The notes: generated from the sequence alone by a model not told the origin. 8,286 nt of DNA from Acetobacteraceae bacterium (GCA_027489135.1 JAIYAI010000587.1:1-8286); one strand, 5' to 3'. Shown: positions 1 to 7,338, numbered from the stretch's first letter. Made by a program: numbers and translations.

Positions 1-873
<873 letters not shown>

Positions 874-928
874 CGCGGGCGGGCATCCCGGCGGCGCTGA
901 ACGCGGCCGAGGCCCCGGACGGTGCGGC

Positions 929-3226
929 TCAGCCCTGTGCCGTCACCTCCAGCCGCGTGCCGCCGCCCGGCCGCGGCCCGATCGCCAGGGTCCCGCCGAT
1001 CTGCGCCACCCGCTCCCGCATCCCAATCAGGCCGAGATGCGCGCCGACCGGCCGCCGCGACGCCACCGCCGCCGGATCGAAGCCGCTGCCGTCATCTTCC
1101 ACGCGGAGCCGCAGCCCCTTGCCCTCCGTATCCAGCCGCACCCAGGCATGGCGCGCCCCGGCATGGCGCACGACATTGGTCAGCGCCTCCTGCGCCACGC
1201 GGTAGAGCGCGGTCTCGACCTCCGGCGCCGGGCGCGGGGCGGCTGGATCGACCGCCGCCTCCACGGTGAGCCCCGTCGCGCGCGTCACCACCTCGGCAAG
1301 CTGGTGCAGCGCCGCCGCCAGCCCCAGATCGTCGAGCGCCGTCGGCCGGATCTCCCGCGCCAGGCGCGACAGGTCCGACCCCAGCTCCCCGGCCAGGGAC
1401 CGCAGCGTGTCGATCTCCGACACCGCCGCCGGATCCGCCGCCGCGGCGCGCGCCACCCGCCCGAGCCCGAGCTGCAGCAGCGTCAGGGTCTGCCCGGCGC
1501 TGTCGTGCAGCTCCCGCGCGACCTGCCGGCGCTCCTCCTCCTGCAATTCGACCGTGCGGCGGAGCACGCGCGACAGCTCGCTCTCGGCCTCGGCCCTGCG
1601 CCGCGTCTCCGCCCGCAAGGCCTCGGCCAGCGCCTCGAGCTCGGCGACCCGCCGATCGAGCTCGCCGCTGAGGCGCTGCTGCGCGAGGCGCGCCCGCTCG
1701 CGCTCCCGCAGGATGGCGTCGACCCGCTGCAGCACCACGTCGATCAGCGAAATCCGCAGCGCATGCGCGGCCTCGATCTCATGCGCCGTCCAGGGCGCCG
1801 ACTGCATCCGCACCGTTTCGCGCCAGGCGGCGAAGCTGCGCCGCGGCGAGAGGGGCAGCGCGCCCGCGGCCTGCTCGGTCGCCTTGTTGGGGTTGCCGGC
1901 CCAGGTGACCACCTGCGGCAGTTCCCGCCGGAACCACAGCACGTAGTCGCGCGGCTGGCGGGAGATCGAGAGCGCCAGCAGCCCGCTGGCGGTGCCGGCC
2001 TCCTCGCGCAGCGCGGGGCAGACGAGGCCGAGCCGGTCGGTATGGTAGACCTCCTCGCCCCCGGCATGCTCGTTCAGCCAGCCGACCAGCGTCGCGACGC
2101 GATCCTCCGGTGGCGTGGCGCCAAGGCCGATGAAGCGGCCGCCGGACCAGACGCCGACCCCGTCGGCGGTGACATAGTCCAGCAGGTTGGGCTGGTAGCG
2201 CGTCAGCCCGGCGCCGAGGTCCATCTCCCGCCCGAGCAGGGCGACCAGCCCCATCCGCACCGAGGTCGCGTGGCGCTGCGCCGCCAGGGAGGCCGCGCCG
2301 AGATTGCTCTCGAGCTGGGCGGAGGCCACCAGCGCGAAGGTCTCGCCGGTCACCCGGACCCGGTAGGGCAGGTAGCGCGGCGTGTTGTGGTGGCAGGCGA
2401 TCAGGCCCCAGAGCTGGCCGCCCACGACCAGCGAGAGCGACATCGAGGCCGCGACGCCCATGTTGCGCAGGTATTCGAGATGGATCGGCGAGACGCTGCG
2501 CAGCACGCCGAAGCTGAGATCGAGCGGCGCGGCCCCCGGCGCGTCGGCCAGGATCGGCGCGGGCGTGTAGCCGATGTCCGGGATGATGCGCACCCAGTTG
2601 CGCAGGTAGAGCTCCCGCGCCTGGCGCGGGATGTCGGAGGCCGGGTAGCGCAGCCCGAGGAAGGCCTCGAGCGCGGCGGCGCGCGCCTCCGCGACCACCT
2701 CCCCGGAGTCGTCCGGGTGGAAGCGATAGACCATCACCCGGTCGAAGCCGGTCAGCGCCCGCACCTCCTCGGCCATGCTCTGGCAGAAGCCGGTGACGTC
2801 GCCGGCCCGGCGCGCCCGCCAGAGCATCGCCTCGGCCGTGCCGAGGGTGTCCTCGAGATCCGGCTCCAGCAGCGGCTCCACCTCGATCAGCAGGACGTCG
2901 CCGGCCCGATGCGCGATGGTGTCGCAGGCGATGCCCTCGATCAGGATACGCCGGGACGCGGTGGCGCGGCCGCGCAGGTCCGTCGCCAGCGCCGCCACCG
3001 CCATGGCCAGCGGTGCGGGCAGCACGTCCAGGCCCTGCCCCAGCAGCGCCCGGGACGGCACCCCGAGCAGGCGTTCGGTCGGGCCGGCGACGCGGCGCAC
3101 CACCTGGTCGTCCGGTGAGAGGGCGAGCAGCACGCCATGCGGCTGGATCGAGCCGGGGATCTGGATCGGCTCCCGGTCGCAGTTGGTCAGGTCGGCCTGG
3201 CCGAAGGCGGGAAAGCGTTCAGTCAT
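929..3226 (-). CDS. bacteriophytochrome sensor histidine kinase (PAS-GAF-PHY-HisKA_3-HATPase)
   Basis: This is a red/far-red light sensor kinase that should bind biliverdin covalently and phosphorylate a response regulator. It has 765 residues from the ATG at 3226. Cys16 in NCDREPIQIPGSIQPHG is the expected biliverdin attachment site at the start of the PAS domain. The GAF domain (about 140-310) carries PASDIP (195-200), SPIHLEYLRNMG (246-257) and LWGLIACHH (272-280), all chromophore-pocket motifs. The PHY domain follows, with tongue motifs WAG (442-444; WGG is more usual) and PRRSF (461-465). A charged probable coiled coil (about 505-560) leads to EEERRQVARELHD with phospho-acceptor His574, then an ATPase domain with N684 (NVVRHAG), DDGSGFD (711-717) and HLGLIGMRERV. 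This transmitter is of the NarX/DegS (HisKA_3) kind. An in-frame ATG at 3301 would add 25 unconserved residues; neither start has a strong ribosome site, and 3226 fits the family better. The likely partner is the regulator diverging at 3399. No heme oxygenase gene is in view. Confidence 0.93.
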   Translation of the reverse strand: MTERFPAFGQADLTNCDREPIQIPGSIQPHGVLLALSPDDQVVRRVAGPTERLLGVPSRALLGQGLDVLPAPLAMAVAALATDLRGRATASRRILIEGIACDTIAHRAGDVLLIEVEPLLEPDLEDTLGTAEAMLWRARRAGDVTGFCQSMAEEVRALTGFDRVMVYRFHPDDSGEVVAEARAAALEAFLGLRYPASDIPRQARELYLRNWVRIIPDIGYTPAPILADAPGAAPLDLSFGVLRSVSPIHLEYLRNMGVAASMSLSLVVGGQLWGLIACHHNTPRYLPYRVRVTGETFALVASAQLESNLGAASLAAQRHATSVRMGLVALLGREMDLGAGLTRYQPNLLDYVTADGVGVWSGGRFIGLGATPPEDRVATLVGWLNEHAGGEEVYHTDRLGLVCPALREEAGTASGLLALSISRQPRDYVLWFRRELPQVVTWAGNPNKATEQAAGALPLSPRRSFAAWRETVRMQSAPWTAHEIEAAHALRISLIDVVLQRVDAILRERERARLAQQRLSGELDRRVAELEALAEALRAETRRRAEAESELSRVLRRTVELQEEERRQVARELHDSAGQTLTLLQLGLGRVARAAAADPAAVSEIDTLRSLAGELGSDLSRLAREIRPTALDDLGLAAALHQLAEVVTRATGLTVEAAVDPAAPRPAPEVETALYRVAQEALTNVVRHAGARHAWVRLDTEGKGLRLRVEDDGSGFDPAAVASRRPVGAHLGLIGMRERVAQIGGTLAIGPRPGGGTRLEVTAQG

Positions 3227-3252
3227 GGCGGGTCCGGGTGGCACGGAGGGAG

Positions 3253-3264
3253 AGCGCCGGCGCT
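3253..3264. promoter_or_regulatory. 12-bp perfect palindrome in the divergent intergenic region (possible operator)
   Basis: AGCGCCGGCGCT is a perfect palindrome 26 bases upstream of the phytochrome start codon, in the 172-base region shared with the response regulator. NarL/LuxR-type regulators bind dyad-symmetric DNA, so it could be an autoregulatory operator. GC-rich palindromes of this size do arise by chance, and a second copy was not found elsewhere in the window. Confidence 0.2.
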
Positions 3265-3321
3265 GGGTCGGAACGCAGCCGGGATGGTGGCCCGAAAGCA
3301 TCAGTCACGCCAGCCTGAGCC

Positions 3322-3350
3322 TTGACATTTTGGTAAGGTGGGCGTTTGCC
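3322..3350 (+). promoter_or_regulatory. possible promoter of the response regulator gene
   Basis: TTGACA at 3322-3327 matches the sigma-70 -35 consensus exactly and is the most AT-rich point of the phytochrome-regulator intergenic region. The best -10 at 17-base spacing is TTTGCC (3345-3350), which is poor. It lies about 50 bases upstream of the regulator's ATG. The -35 is clear; the assignment as a promoter is a guess. Confidence 0.25.
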
Positions 3351-3398
3351 GGGGCCCCCATGCCGCTGCGATGACAGGCCCATGCCCCCCGTCTGCCG

Positions 3399-4052
3399 AT
3401 GATCACGGTCTTCCTCGCCGACGATCACCCGATGATCCTGGCCGGCGTGCGGGCGCTGCTGGCGGAGCAACCCGACATCGTCGTGGTGGGCGATGCCGGG
3501 GATGGGCGCACCGCGCTGGCACGGATCACCGCGCAATGCCCGGATGTCGCGGTGATCGACATGTCGATGCCCGGGCTGAACGGGATCGAACTGCTGCAGG
3601 CGATCACCGCCGCCTGCCCGGAGTGCCGCTGCGTCGTGCTGACGGTGCACGAGGACCGGGTCTATGTGCGGCGGCTGCTGGACCTGGGTGCGGCCGGCTA
3701 TGTCGCCAAGCGCTCGGCCGCGGCGGAACTGGTGCGCGCCGTCCGCGCCGCGGCGCAGGGGCGGATCTACCTCGATCCGGTCGTGGCGGCGCAGGCGGTG
3801 GGGCCGGCCGGGCCGGGGCAGGGCGCGGCGCTGACAGGGCGGGAGGTGGAGGTGCTGCGCCTCGGCCTCTCCGGCCACAGCAACAAGGCGATCGCCGCGC
3901 TGCTCGGCATCGCCGTGAAGACGGTGGAGGCGCACAAGGCGCACGCGACCGGGAAGCTGGGCTTCGACAGCCGGGTCGAGCTGCTGCGCTACGCGGTGGC
4001 GCAGGGCTGGCTGGCGGCCGAGGGCGAACCACCGGCCGAGGACGACGCGTAA
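3399..4052 (+). CDS. NarL/FixJ-family (LuxR-type HTH) response regulator
   Basis: This is a two-component response regulator of 217 residues that should bind DNA when phosphorylated. The receiver domain (1-120) has acidic-pocket Asp8/Asp9 (FLADDHP), phospho-acceptor Asp54 (VIDMSMPG), Thr82 (VVLTVHE) and Lys104 (GYVAKRS), so all catalytic positions are present. The LuxR-type helix-turn-helix is at about 147-210: LTGREVEVLRLGLSGHSNKAIA, then GIAVKTVEAHKAHATGKLG with the recognition helix. A short acidic tail (EGEPPAEDDA) ends the protein. The start is ATG 3399 because MITVFLADDHP is the usual family beginning; no good Shine-Dalgarno sequence precedes it. It diverges from the phytochrome kinase gene, whose HisKA_3 transmitter is the class that partners with NarL-type regulators, so it is the likely cognate regulator. 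Target genes are unknown; the gene at 4155, downstream on the same strand, is one candidate. Confidence 0.93.
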   Translation: MITVFLADDHPMILAGVRALLAEQPDIVVVGDAGDGRTALARITAQCPDVAVIDMSMPGLNGIELLQAITAACPECRCVVLTVHEDRVYVRRLLDLGAAGYVAKRSAAAELVRAVRAAAQGRIYLDPVVAAQAVGPAGPGQGAALTGREVEVLRLGLSGHSNKAIAALLGIAVKTVEAHKAHATGKLGFDSRVELLRYAVAQGWLAAEGEPPAEDDA

Positions 4053-4140
4053 GGGTTTACCCCGATCCCAACCGAGGGTTTGTCCGGATCGCGGCATCGC
4101 GACCGGCATTCCATTCTGAACCCGCTTCGAATTCCGGCGT

Positions 4141-4145
4141 GGAGG
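4141..4145 (+). promoter_or_regulatory. Shine-Dalgarno site GGAGG deciding the start at 4155
   Basis: GGAGG followed by nine bases and ATG is the clearest ribosome binding site on the plus strand of this window. It fixes the start of the cysteine-cluster protein at 4155 rather than at an upstream TTG (4080). Confidence 0.65.
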
Positions 4146-4154
4146 GACGGGACT

Positions 4155-4721
4155 ATGCGTTTTTTCCGCTTGGCACCGATCGAAAGCCGCCTCGATTCCC
4201 CCCTGTGGCGGCGCAGCACGGAACAGCGGGAATGCTGCATCGCCGCCTGCTGCGAGCCCGGGGCGCGCCACGCGGCGAGCCTGCTGTTCCGGACCGAGAC
4301 CGTGCCGGACGAGCCCGAGGCTGCTGTCTCCCCCTGGCTGCTGCCGCCGATCGTCGCCTGTGCGGCCCTGGCGGAGGTTCCGGCCGTCACCACGGACCCG
4401 CGGCTGACCGCGGCGCAGCGCGCGGCGCTGCAGCAGGGCCGGCCGATCGAGGTGCCGGCCCTGGCCGCCCCGGATGGCGCGCGGCCGGCGCTGCAGGCCG
4501 CCGCGGAGGCGAAGCTGCTCCAGGCCCTGTCGGCGGTCGCCGAGGCCTTCCGGGCCGTGGGGCAGCCGGAGGCGGGACAGCGGATGCTGGCGTCCTTCAC
4601 GCAGGCCTGGTCCGAGGCCACGGCCCGGGACGCACCGGCCGCCGCGCCGGCCGCAACCGGCGGCCGCACGCGGCGGATTGGCGCAGCCGGCCACCCGGGC
4701 GCCCTGTCGCCGGGGGCCTGA
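4155..4721 (+). CDS. hypothetical protein with a CCxxxCC cysteine cluster
   Basis: I do not recognise this 188-residue protein. ATG 4155 is chosen because GGAGG (4141-4145) lies nine bases upstream; a TTG at 4080 would add 25 unconvincing residues and ignore that ribosome site. The N-terminal region (MRFFRLAPIESR) is basic and not a clear signal peptide. Cys27-Cys28 and Cys32-Cys33 form CCIAACC, a possible metal- or redox-active site. The segment at 64-77 (PWLLPPIVACAALA) is hydrophobic but short. Residues about 110-150 are an alanine-rich, probably helical stretch (LQAAAEAKLLQALSAVAEAF). The tail is Ala/Pro/Gly-rich and probably disordered. It lies 102 bases after the response regulator on the same strand. 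That gap holds only a weak 5-bp hairpin (4089-4102), so co-transcription is possible. Third positions are mostly G/C, as in neighbouring genes. Function unknown. Confidence 0.7.
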   Translation: MRFFRLAPIESRLDSPLWRRSTEQRECCIAACCEPGARHAASLLFRTETVPDEPEAAVSPWLLPPIVACAALAEVPAVTTDPRLTAAQRAALQQGRPIEVPALAAPDGARPALQAAAEAKLLQALSAVAEAFRAVGQPEAGQRMLASFTQAWSEATARDAPAAAPAATGGRTRRIGAAGHPGALSPGA

Positions 4722-4732
4722 CACCCCGGCAC

Positions 4733-4753
4733 CGGCGGGACCTGTCCCCGCCG
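4733..4753 (+). terminator. GC hairpin after the cysteine-cluster gene
   Basis: CGGCGGG (4733-4739) and CCCGCCG (4747-4753) form a perfect 7-bp all-GC stem with a seven-base loop, starting 12 bases after the TGA at 4719-4721. No T-run follows, so termination would be weak or factor-assisted. Its position directly behind a gene supports a terminator role. Confidence 0.4.
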
Positions 4754-4799
4754 CGCATGTCGGCGCCCGGGACGCAGCATTCCCGCCAGGCCGGGGGCG

Positions 4800-4830
4800 G
4801 GCATGCCGACCGGATGCCGGCCGGCATGCC
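4800..4830 (-). terminator. palindrome-rich hairpin behind the RTX gene
   Basis: GGCATGCC occurs at 4800-4807 and again at 4823-4830. Being self-complementary, the two copies form an 8-bp stem. ATGCCGGCCGGCAT (4814-4827) is an alternative 14-bp perfect palindrome overlapping it. The structure starts eight bases beyond the RTX gene's stop codon, read on the minus strand. No T-run is present. It most likely serves as a terminator between the convergent genes. Confidence 0.4.
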
Positions 4831-4838
4831 GCGCCGGG

Positions 4839-5654
4839 TCAGGCGAAGACGAAGTCCGCCTGGCCGAACCCGGCCGCCTGCAGCGCGCCGAGCGAGGTGA
4901 TGTCGGTGAAGCGCGCGATGGAGACCACCGTGTCCGGCGCCGAGGCGACGAGCAGGCTCGCCACCCCCACCGTGCTGTTGAAGTAGAGGATCATGTCGCC
5001 GGCCTCCTCGCCCTGCACCGCCTGGGCGGCGAGCAGGCCGGAGGTGAAGGCCTGGTCGGTGACGACCACGACGGACTGGCCCATCGCCATCGCAGCCGCG
5101 CCGCTGAAGAAGCTGTCGACCATGCCGCCGTCGCCGGACTTGTCCATGAAATTGGCGCCCGCGGCGTCGGTGCCGACGCCCATGGCGTCGAAGACCAGCG
5201 TGTCCTCGGCCGCCTTGAAGTCGGTGATGGCGGTGAAGGCGGCGCCAGTGCCGGCCGCGAGCGGCGTCTGCGGGTTGGCGAACTTGAACAGGAACATGTC
5301 CATGCCGGCGCCGCCGGTCGCCGTCTCCAGCCCCTCGCCGAGGACGAGCAGGTCGTCGCCGTCGCCGCCGTCGAGGCGATCCCCCGCGAGGTCGCCACGG
5401 CCGCGGTCCGGCCCGGCATCGCCGTGCAGGGTGTCGTTGCCGCGACCGCCCATCAGGACATCGCTGTTGGCGCCGCCGAAGAGCATGTCGTGCCCTCCGC
5501 CGCCCTTCAGCAGGTCGAAGCCGGCGTCACCCATGATGCTGTCGTCGCCGGCGCGGCCCTTGAGGATGTCGTCGGCGGTGGTGCCCATGATCATGTCGTC
5601 CAGGGTGCCGTCCCCGAGGGGCGTCGTCCCGGACTTGTTCTGCTTGCGTGCCAA
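4839..5654 (-). CDS. small RTX (hemolysin-type calcium-binding) repeat protein
   Basis: This is a 271-residue calcium-binding repeat protein, probably secreted. Nonapeptides of the GGxGxDxLx type run in unbroken nine-residue register from Gly24 to about 104: nine copies, starting at 24, 33, 42, 51, 60, 69, 78, 87 and 96, with a degenerate copy just before. The seventh and eighth (GDAGPDRGR, GDLAGDRLD) are decayed. A GGAGMDMFLF / AITDFKAAEDTLVFD segment (about 113-160) resembles the region that follows RTX repeats in serralysin-like proteins. There is no N-terminal signal peptide. The extreme C-terminus (GQADFVFA) fits an uncleaved type I secretion signal. No recognisable catalytic domain is present, so it may be structural, adhesive or surface-associated. 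The start is TTG at 5654, supported by AAGGAG seven bases upstream. No type I transporter genes are in the window. Confidence 0.87.
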   Translation of the reverse strand: MARKQNKSGTTPLGDGTLDDMIMGTTADDILKGRAGDDSIMGDAGFDLLKGGGGHDMLFGGANSDVLMGGRGNDTLHGDAGPDRGRGDLAGDRLDGGDGDDLLVLGEGLETATGGAGMDMFLFKFANPQTPLAAGTGAAFTAITDFKAAEDTLVFDAMGVGTDAAGANFMDKSGDGGMVDSFFSGAAAMAMGQSVVVVTDQAFTSGLLAAQAVQGEEAGDMILYFNSTVGVASLLVASAPDTVVSIARFTDITSLGALQAAGFGQADFVFA

Positions 5655-5661
5655 GAGAGCT

Positions 5662-5667
5662 CTCCTT
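5662..5667 (-). promoter_or_regulatory. Shine-Dalgarno site supporting the TTG start of the RTX gene
   Basis: Read on the minus strand, AAGGAG lies seven bases before TTG (5654). This strong site is the reason to accept the unusual start codon; no ATG lies nearby in frame upstream of the repeats. Confidence 0.65.
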
Positions 5668-5670
5668 CGC

Positions 5671-5694
5671 TGCGCGCCCGTCTGTCGGGGCGCA
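5671..5694 (-). other. bulged hairpin just upstream of the RTX ribosome site
   Basis: TGCGC (5671-5675) pairs with GCGCA (5690-5694), and CCCG (5677-5680) pairs with CGGG (5686-5689), leaving one bulged base and a five-base loop. On the minus strand it sits between the end of the small hypothetical gene (5758) and the RTX Shine-Dalgarno, only three bases from the latter. It could be a terminator of the upstream gene or a leader structure affecting RTX translation. Confidence 0.3.
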
Positions 5695-5757
5695 CAGGGC
5701 TACGGAGCGGCGGATGCGGTAGATGCAGCGGTCGCGATCAGGTGACCGGGAGGGCGG

Positions 5758-6018
5758 TCAGTACAACCGGTAGAGCCCGCGCAGACCCATCGCCGTGACG
5801 CGAAACGGGACCCGCGGTAACTCGGCGCCGTTGGCGTCGGTGACGGTCGCCGTGCCATCGGACCAGTAGACGAAGCAGCGCCGATAGGGCTCGATGCAAA
5901 GCATGTCGGAGCGGATGCGCCAGGTCCCGGACGCGTGATACAATGAACGCCCCCCGTGGACCCACACCAAGTTCCAGAAAAAACCGATAGGGCGGTGGTC
6001 GAGGCCATCGATCTGCAC
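5758..6018 (-). CDS. small hypothetical protein, probably the C-terminal part of a disrupted gene
   Basis: This is an 86-residue product if translation starts at GTG 6018. The sequence is protein-like: aromatic-rich, with SGTWRIRSDMLCIEPYRRCFVY and then DGTATVTDANG. This pattern resembles small secreted alphaproteobacterial domains in which GTW-R-x-x-x-D-x-LC is followed by a second Cys; I can make that resemblance only from memory. The homologous pattern appears to begin earlier: in the same frame, 6075-6019 reads DPPYRLDNGEIWALVAG, but an amber codon (TAG, 6076-6078) precedes it and no good start codon lies between. Beyond the amber the frame continues into a signal-peptide-like stretch (6079-6174). 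The likeliest reading is a secreted protein of about 138 residues broken by one nonsense change. A short functional GTG-started protein or a sequencing error are the alternatives. Third positions are less GC-biased than in neighbouring genes, fitting relaxed selection or a foreign origin. Confidence 0.5.
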   Translation of the reverse strand: MQIDGLDHRPIGFFWNLVWVHGGRSLYHASGTWRIRSDMLCIEPYRRCFVYWSDGTATVTDANGAELPRVPFRVTAMGLRGLYRLY

Positions 6019-6075
6019 GCCGCTTCCGGCAACCAGCGCCCAGATCTCCCCGTTGTCGAGCCGATAGGGCGGGTC

Positions 6076-6174
6076 CTAGCGCCGCATCACCGCCGCGACG
6101 GCAAAGACCAGCAGCAGCCCGGCCAGCCACGGCGCCGCGCAGCGCAGCCCGCCCGTCAGCCCCGCCGCCACCAA
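6076..6174 (-). pseudogene. signal-peptide-like leader ending at an amber codon, likely 5' part of the 5758-6018 gene
   Basis: Reading from TTG 6174, 32 codons end at TAG 6076-6078. The peptide has an early arginine (GGLRCAAPW), then a hydrophobic run (WLAGLLLVFAVAAV) and MRR, like a signal peptide or single membrane anchor. All but one codon (TTT) end in G or C, and second positions are about half T, a coding signature in this frame. GGAG lies eight bases before the TTG. The start overlaps the end of the M48 protease gene in another frame, which would allow translational coupling. Directly after the TAG the same frame runs on as the small hypothetical protein. Whether it is a real 32-residue membrane peptide or the front of a broken gene cannot be settled here. 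Confidence 0.4.
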
Positions 6175-7289
6175 GGCTTCGTCTCCGGCACCGCCACCTC
6201 CACCGGCGCGCCCCAGGGCTGCGCCTCGACCGGCGGCGCCTGGATCGGGCCCGGCATGATCGGCTTGATGCGGATCGTCTCGTCGGAGGGGTCCTCCGAC
6301 CGCTCCGTCACCATCGGCCCGGGGTCCCGACCGCCGCCGAAGCGCACCAGGGCATTGATGCGGTCCGCCATCGCCGGGTGGGTGGCGAGCCACTTGCCGC
6401 CCACCCGCTCCTCGTCGCTGTCGATCATCATCGCCTGCACCTGGCCCGGCAGCGCCGGCATGGCGGAGCGCGCATCGATCTTGCGCAGCGCCGTGATCAT
6501 CGCGTCCGGGTCCTTGGTCAGCTCCACCGCCCCGGCATCGGCCAGGAATTCCCGATTGCGCGAGAGCGCGAAGCGCAGGCCGATCGCCAGCACGTAGCAG
6601 AGCGCCATGATCGCCAGCGCGATCAGCACCAGCCAGCCGCCGGAGCCGTTGTTGTCGCGGTTGGAGGAGCGGTTGCCGATGCTGATCCGCCCGAACCGCC
6701 CCATCCGCCCCAGCATCTCCCCGGGCAGGGAGAGCACGCCGGCGAAGACCGCGGCCACCACGGCCAGCCGCGCATCGCCATTGCGGATATGCGTCAGCTC
6801 ATGCGCGAGCACCCCGCGCAGTTCCCGCCGGTCGAGCGCGTTCAGCAGCCCCCGCGTCACCGTCACCGCGCCGGTCTTGCGCGAGAGGCCGGAGGCGAAG
6901 GCGTTCAGCGCGTCGCTCTCGATGACGGCGAGGCGCGGCATCGGCTCGCCGCGGCTGATGCAGAGCTCCTCCAGCGTGTTCCAGAGAAAGGGTTCCTCCT
7001 TCCGCGTGACGGGCTTCGCGCCGGTCAGGGCGTCGAGGATGCGCTGGTTGGCGGCCCAGGCGATGGCGAACCAGATGCCGGTGACCGCCAGCACGACGGG
7101 CAGGACATAGGGCATCGTCGCCGCGGCGGCGCGGAAGCCCTGGCCGAGGCTGTGCTTCTCGCCGGAGACGACGATCAGCGCGAAGGCATAGCTGAGCAGC
7201 AGCAGCAGCAGCGGGAAGCCGGCCAGCAGCAGGACCGTCTTCCAGAGGTTGTTCCAGATATGGGTGCGCAGCCCGATGGTGGGGAGCAC
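6156..7289 (-). CDS. M48-family membrane zinc metalloprotease (HtpX-like)
   Basis: This is a 377-residue integral-membrane zinc endopeptidase, related to HtpX/Ste24 proteases that degrade misfolded membrane proteins. Hydrophobic segments lie at about 18-42, 59-79, 174-195 and 219-242. The zinc site is HELTH (163-167), with the third ligand probably Glu247 in SRNREFLADAGAVEL. LATHPAMADRI (301-311) is another family signature. The opening TIGLRTHIWNN is a recurrent start in this subgroup. The GTG at 7289 is the only usable start because TGA (7296-7298) closes the frame just upstream; no strong Shine-Dalgarno precedes it. The protein is longer than HtpX (about 290) through an Asn/Gly-rich linker (206-218) and a proline-rich tail (about 318-377), predicted cytosolic or unstructured. 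It follows lemA by 49 bases on the same strand, a common pairing that supports one transcript. Confidence 0.92.
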   Translation of the reverse strand: MLPTIGLRTHIWNNLWKTVLLLAGFPLLLLLLSYAFALIVVSGEKHSLGQGFRAAAATMPYVLPVVLAVTGIWFAIAWAANQRILDALTGAKPVTRKEEPFLWNTLEELCISRGEPMPRLAVIESDALNAFASGLSRKTGAVTVTRGLLNALDRRELRGVLAHELTHIRNGDARLAVVAAVFAGVLSLPGEMLGRMGRFGRISIGNRSSNRDNNGSGGWLVLIALAIMALCYVLAIGLRFALSRNREFLADAGAVELTKDPDAMITALRKIDARSAMPALPGQVQAMMIDSDEERVGGKWLATHPAMADRINALVRFGGGRDPGPMVTERSEDPSDETIRIKPIMPGPIQAPPVEAQPWGAPVEVAVPETKPWWRRG

Positions 7290-7338
7290 CGCGGGTCAGG
7301 CCCCGATCGCAGGCAGCACGGCGACGATGCCCTCGGCG

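Noticed and set aside
874..928. Possible terminator between asd and the phytochrome gene
   Set aside because: Only stems of 4 bp or so with poor geometry could be drawn; nothing stands above GC background.
1037..3118. Very long plus-strand open frame antisense to the phytochrome kinase
   Set aside because: It is Arg/Gly/Pro-rich with no recognisable motifs, and is a by-product of GC-biased third positions in the true minus-strand gene, which has intact phytochrome and kinase motifs.
3227..3301. Upstream ATG (3301) giving a 790-residue phytochrome
   Set aside because: The added 25 residues are Pro/Arg-rich and unlike phytochrome N-termini; Cys16 from ATG 3226 is at a normal position.
3219..4724. 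Minus-strand open frame of about 500 codons across the regulator region
   Set aside because: Antisense shadow of two better-supported plus-strand genes; no domain visible.
3338..4900. Plus-strand open frame of about 520 codons overlapping the response regulator and cysteine-cluster gene
   Set aside because: Gly/Arg-rich low-complexity translation in another frame; the regulator's frame has all receiver and HTH residues.
4803..5798. Plus-strand open frame antisense to the RTX gene
   Set aside because: Repetitive Val/Ala/Glu translation mirrors the RTX repeats; the minus strand has exact nonapeptide register.
5738..6130. Alternative minus-strand frame over the small hypothetical gene
   Set aside because: Arg/His-rich translation with no protein-like pattern; the 5758-6018 frame is aromatic- and cysteine-patterned.
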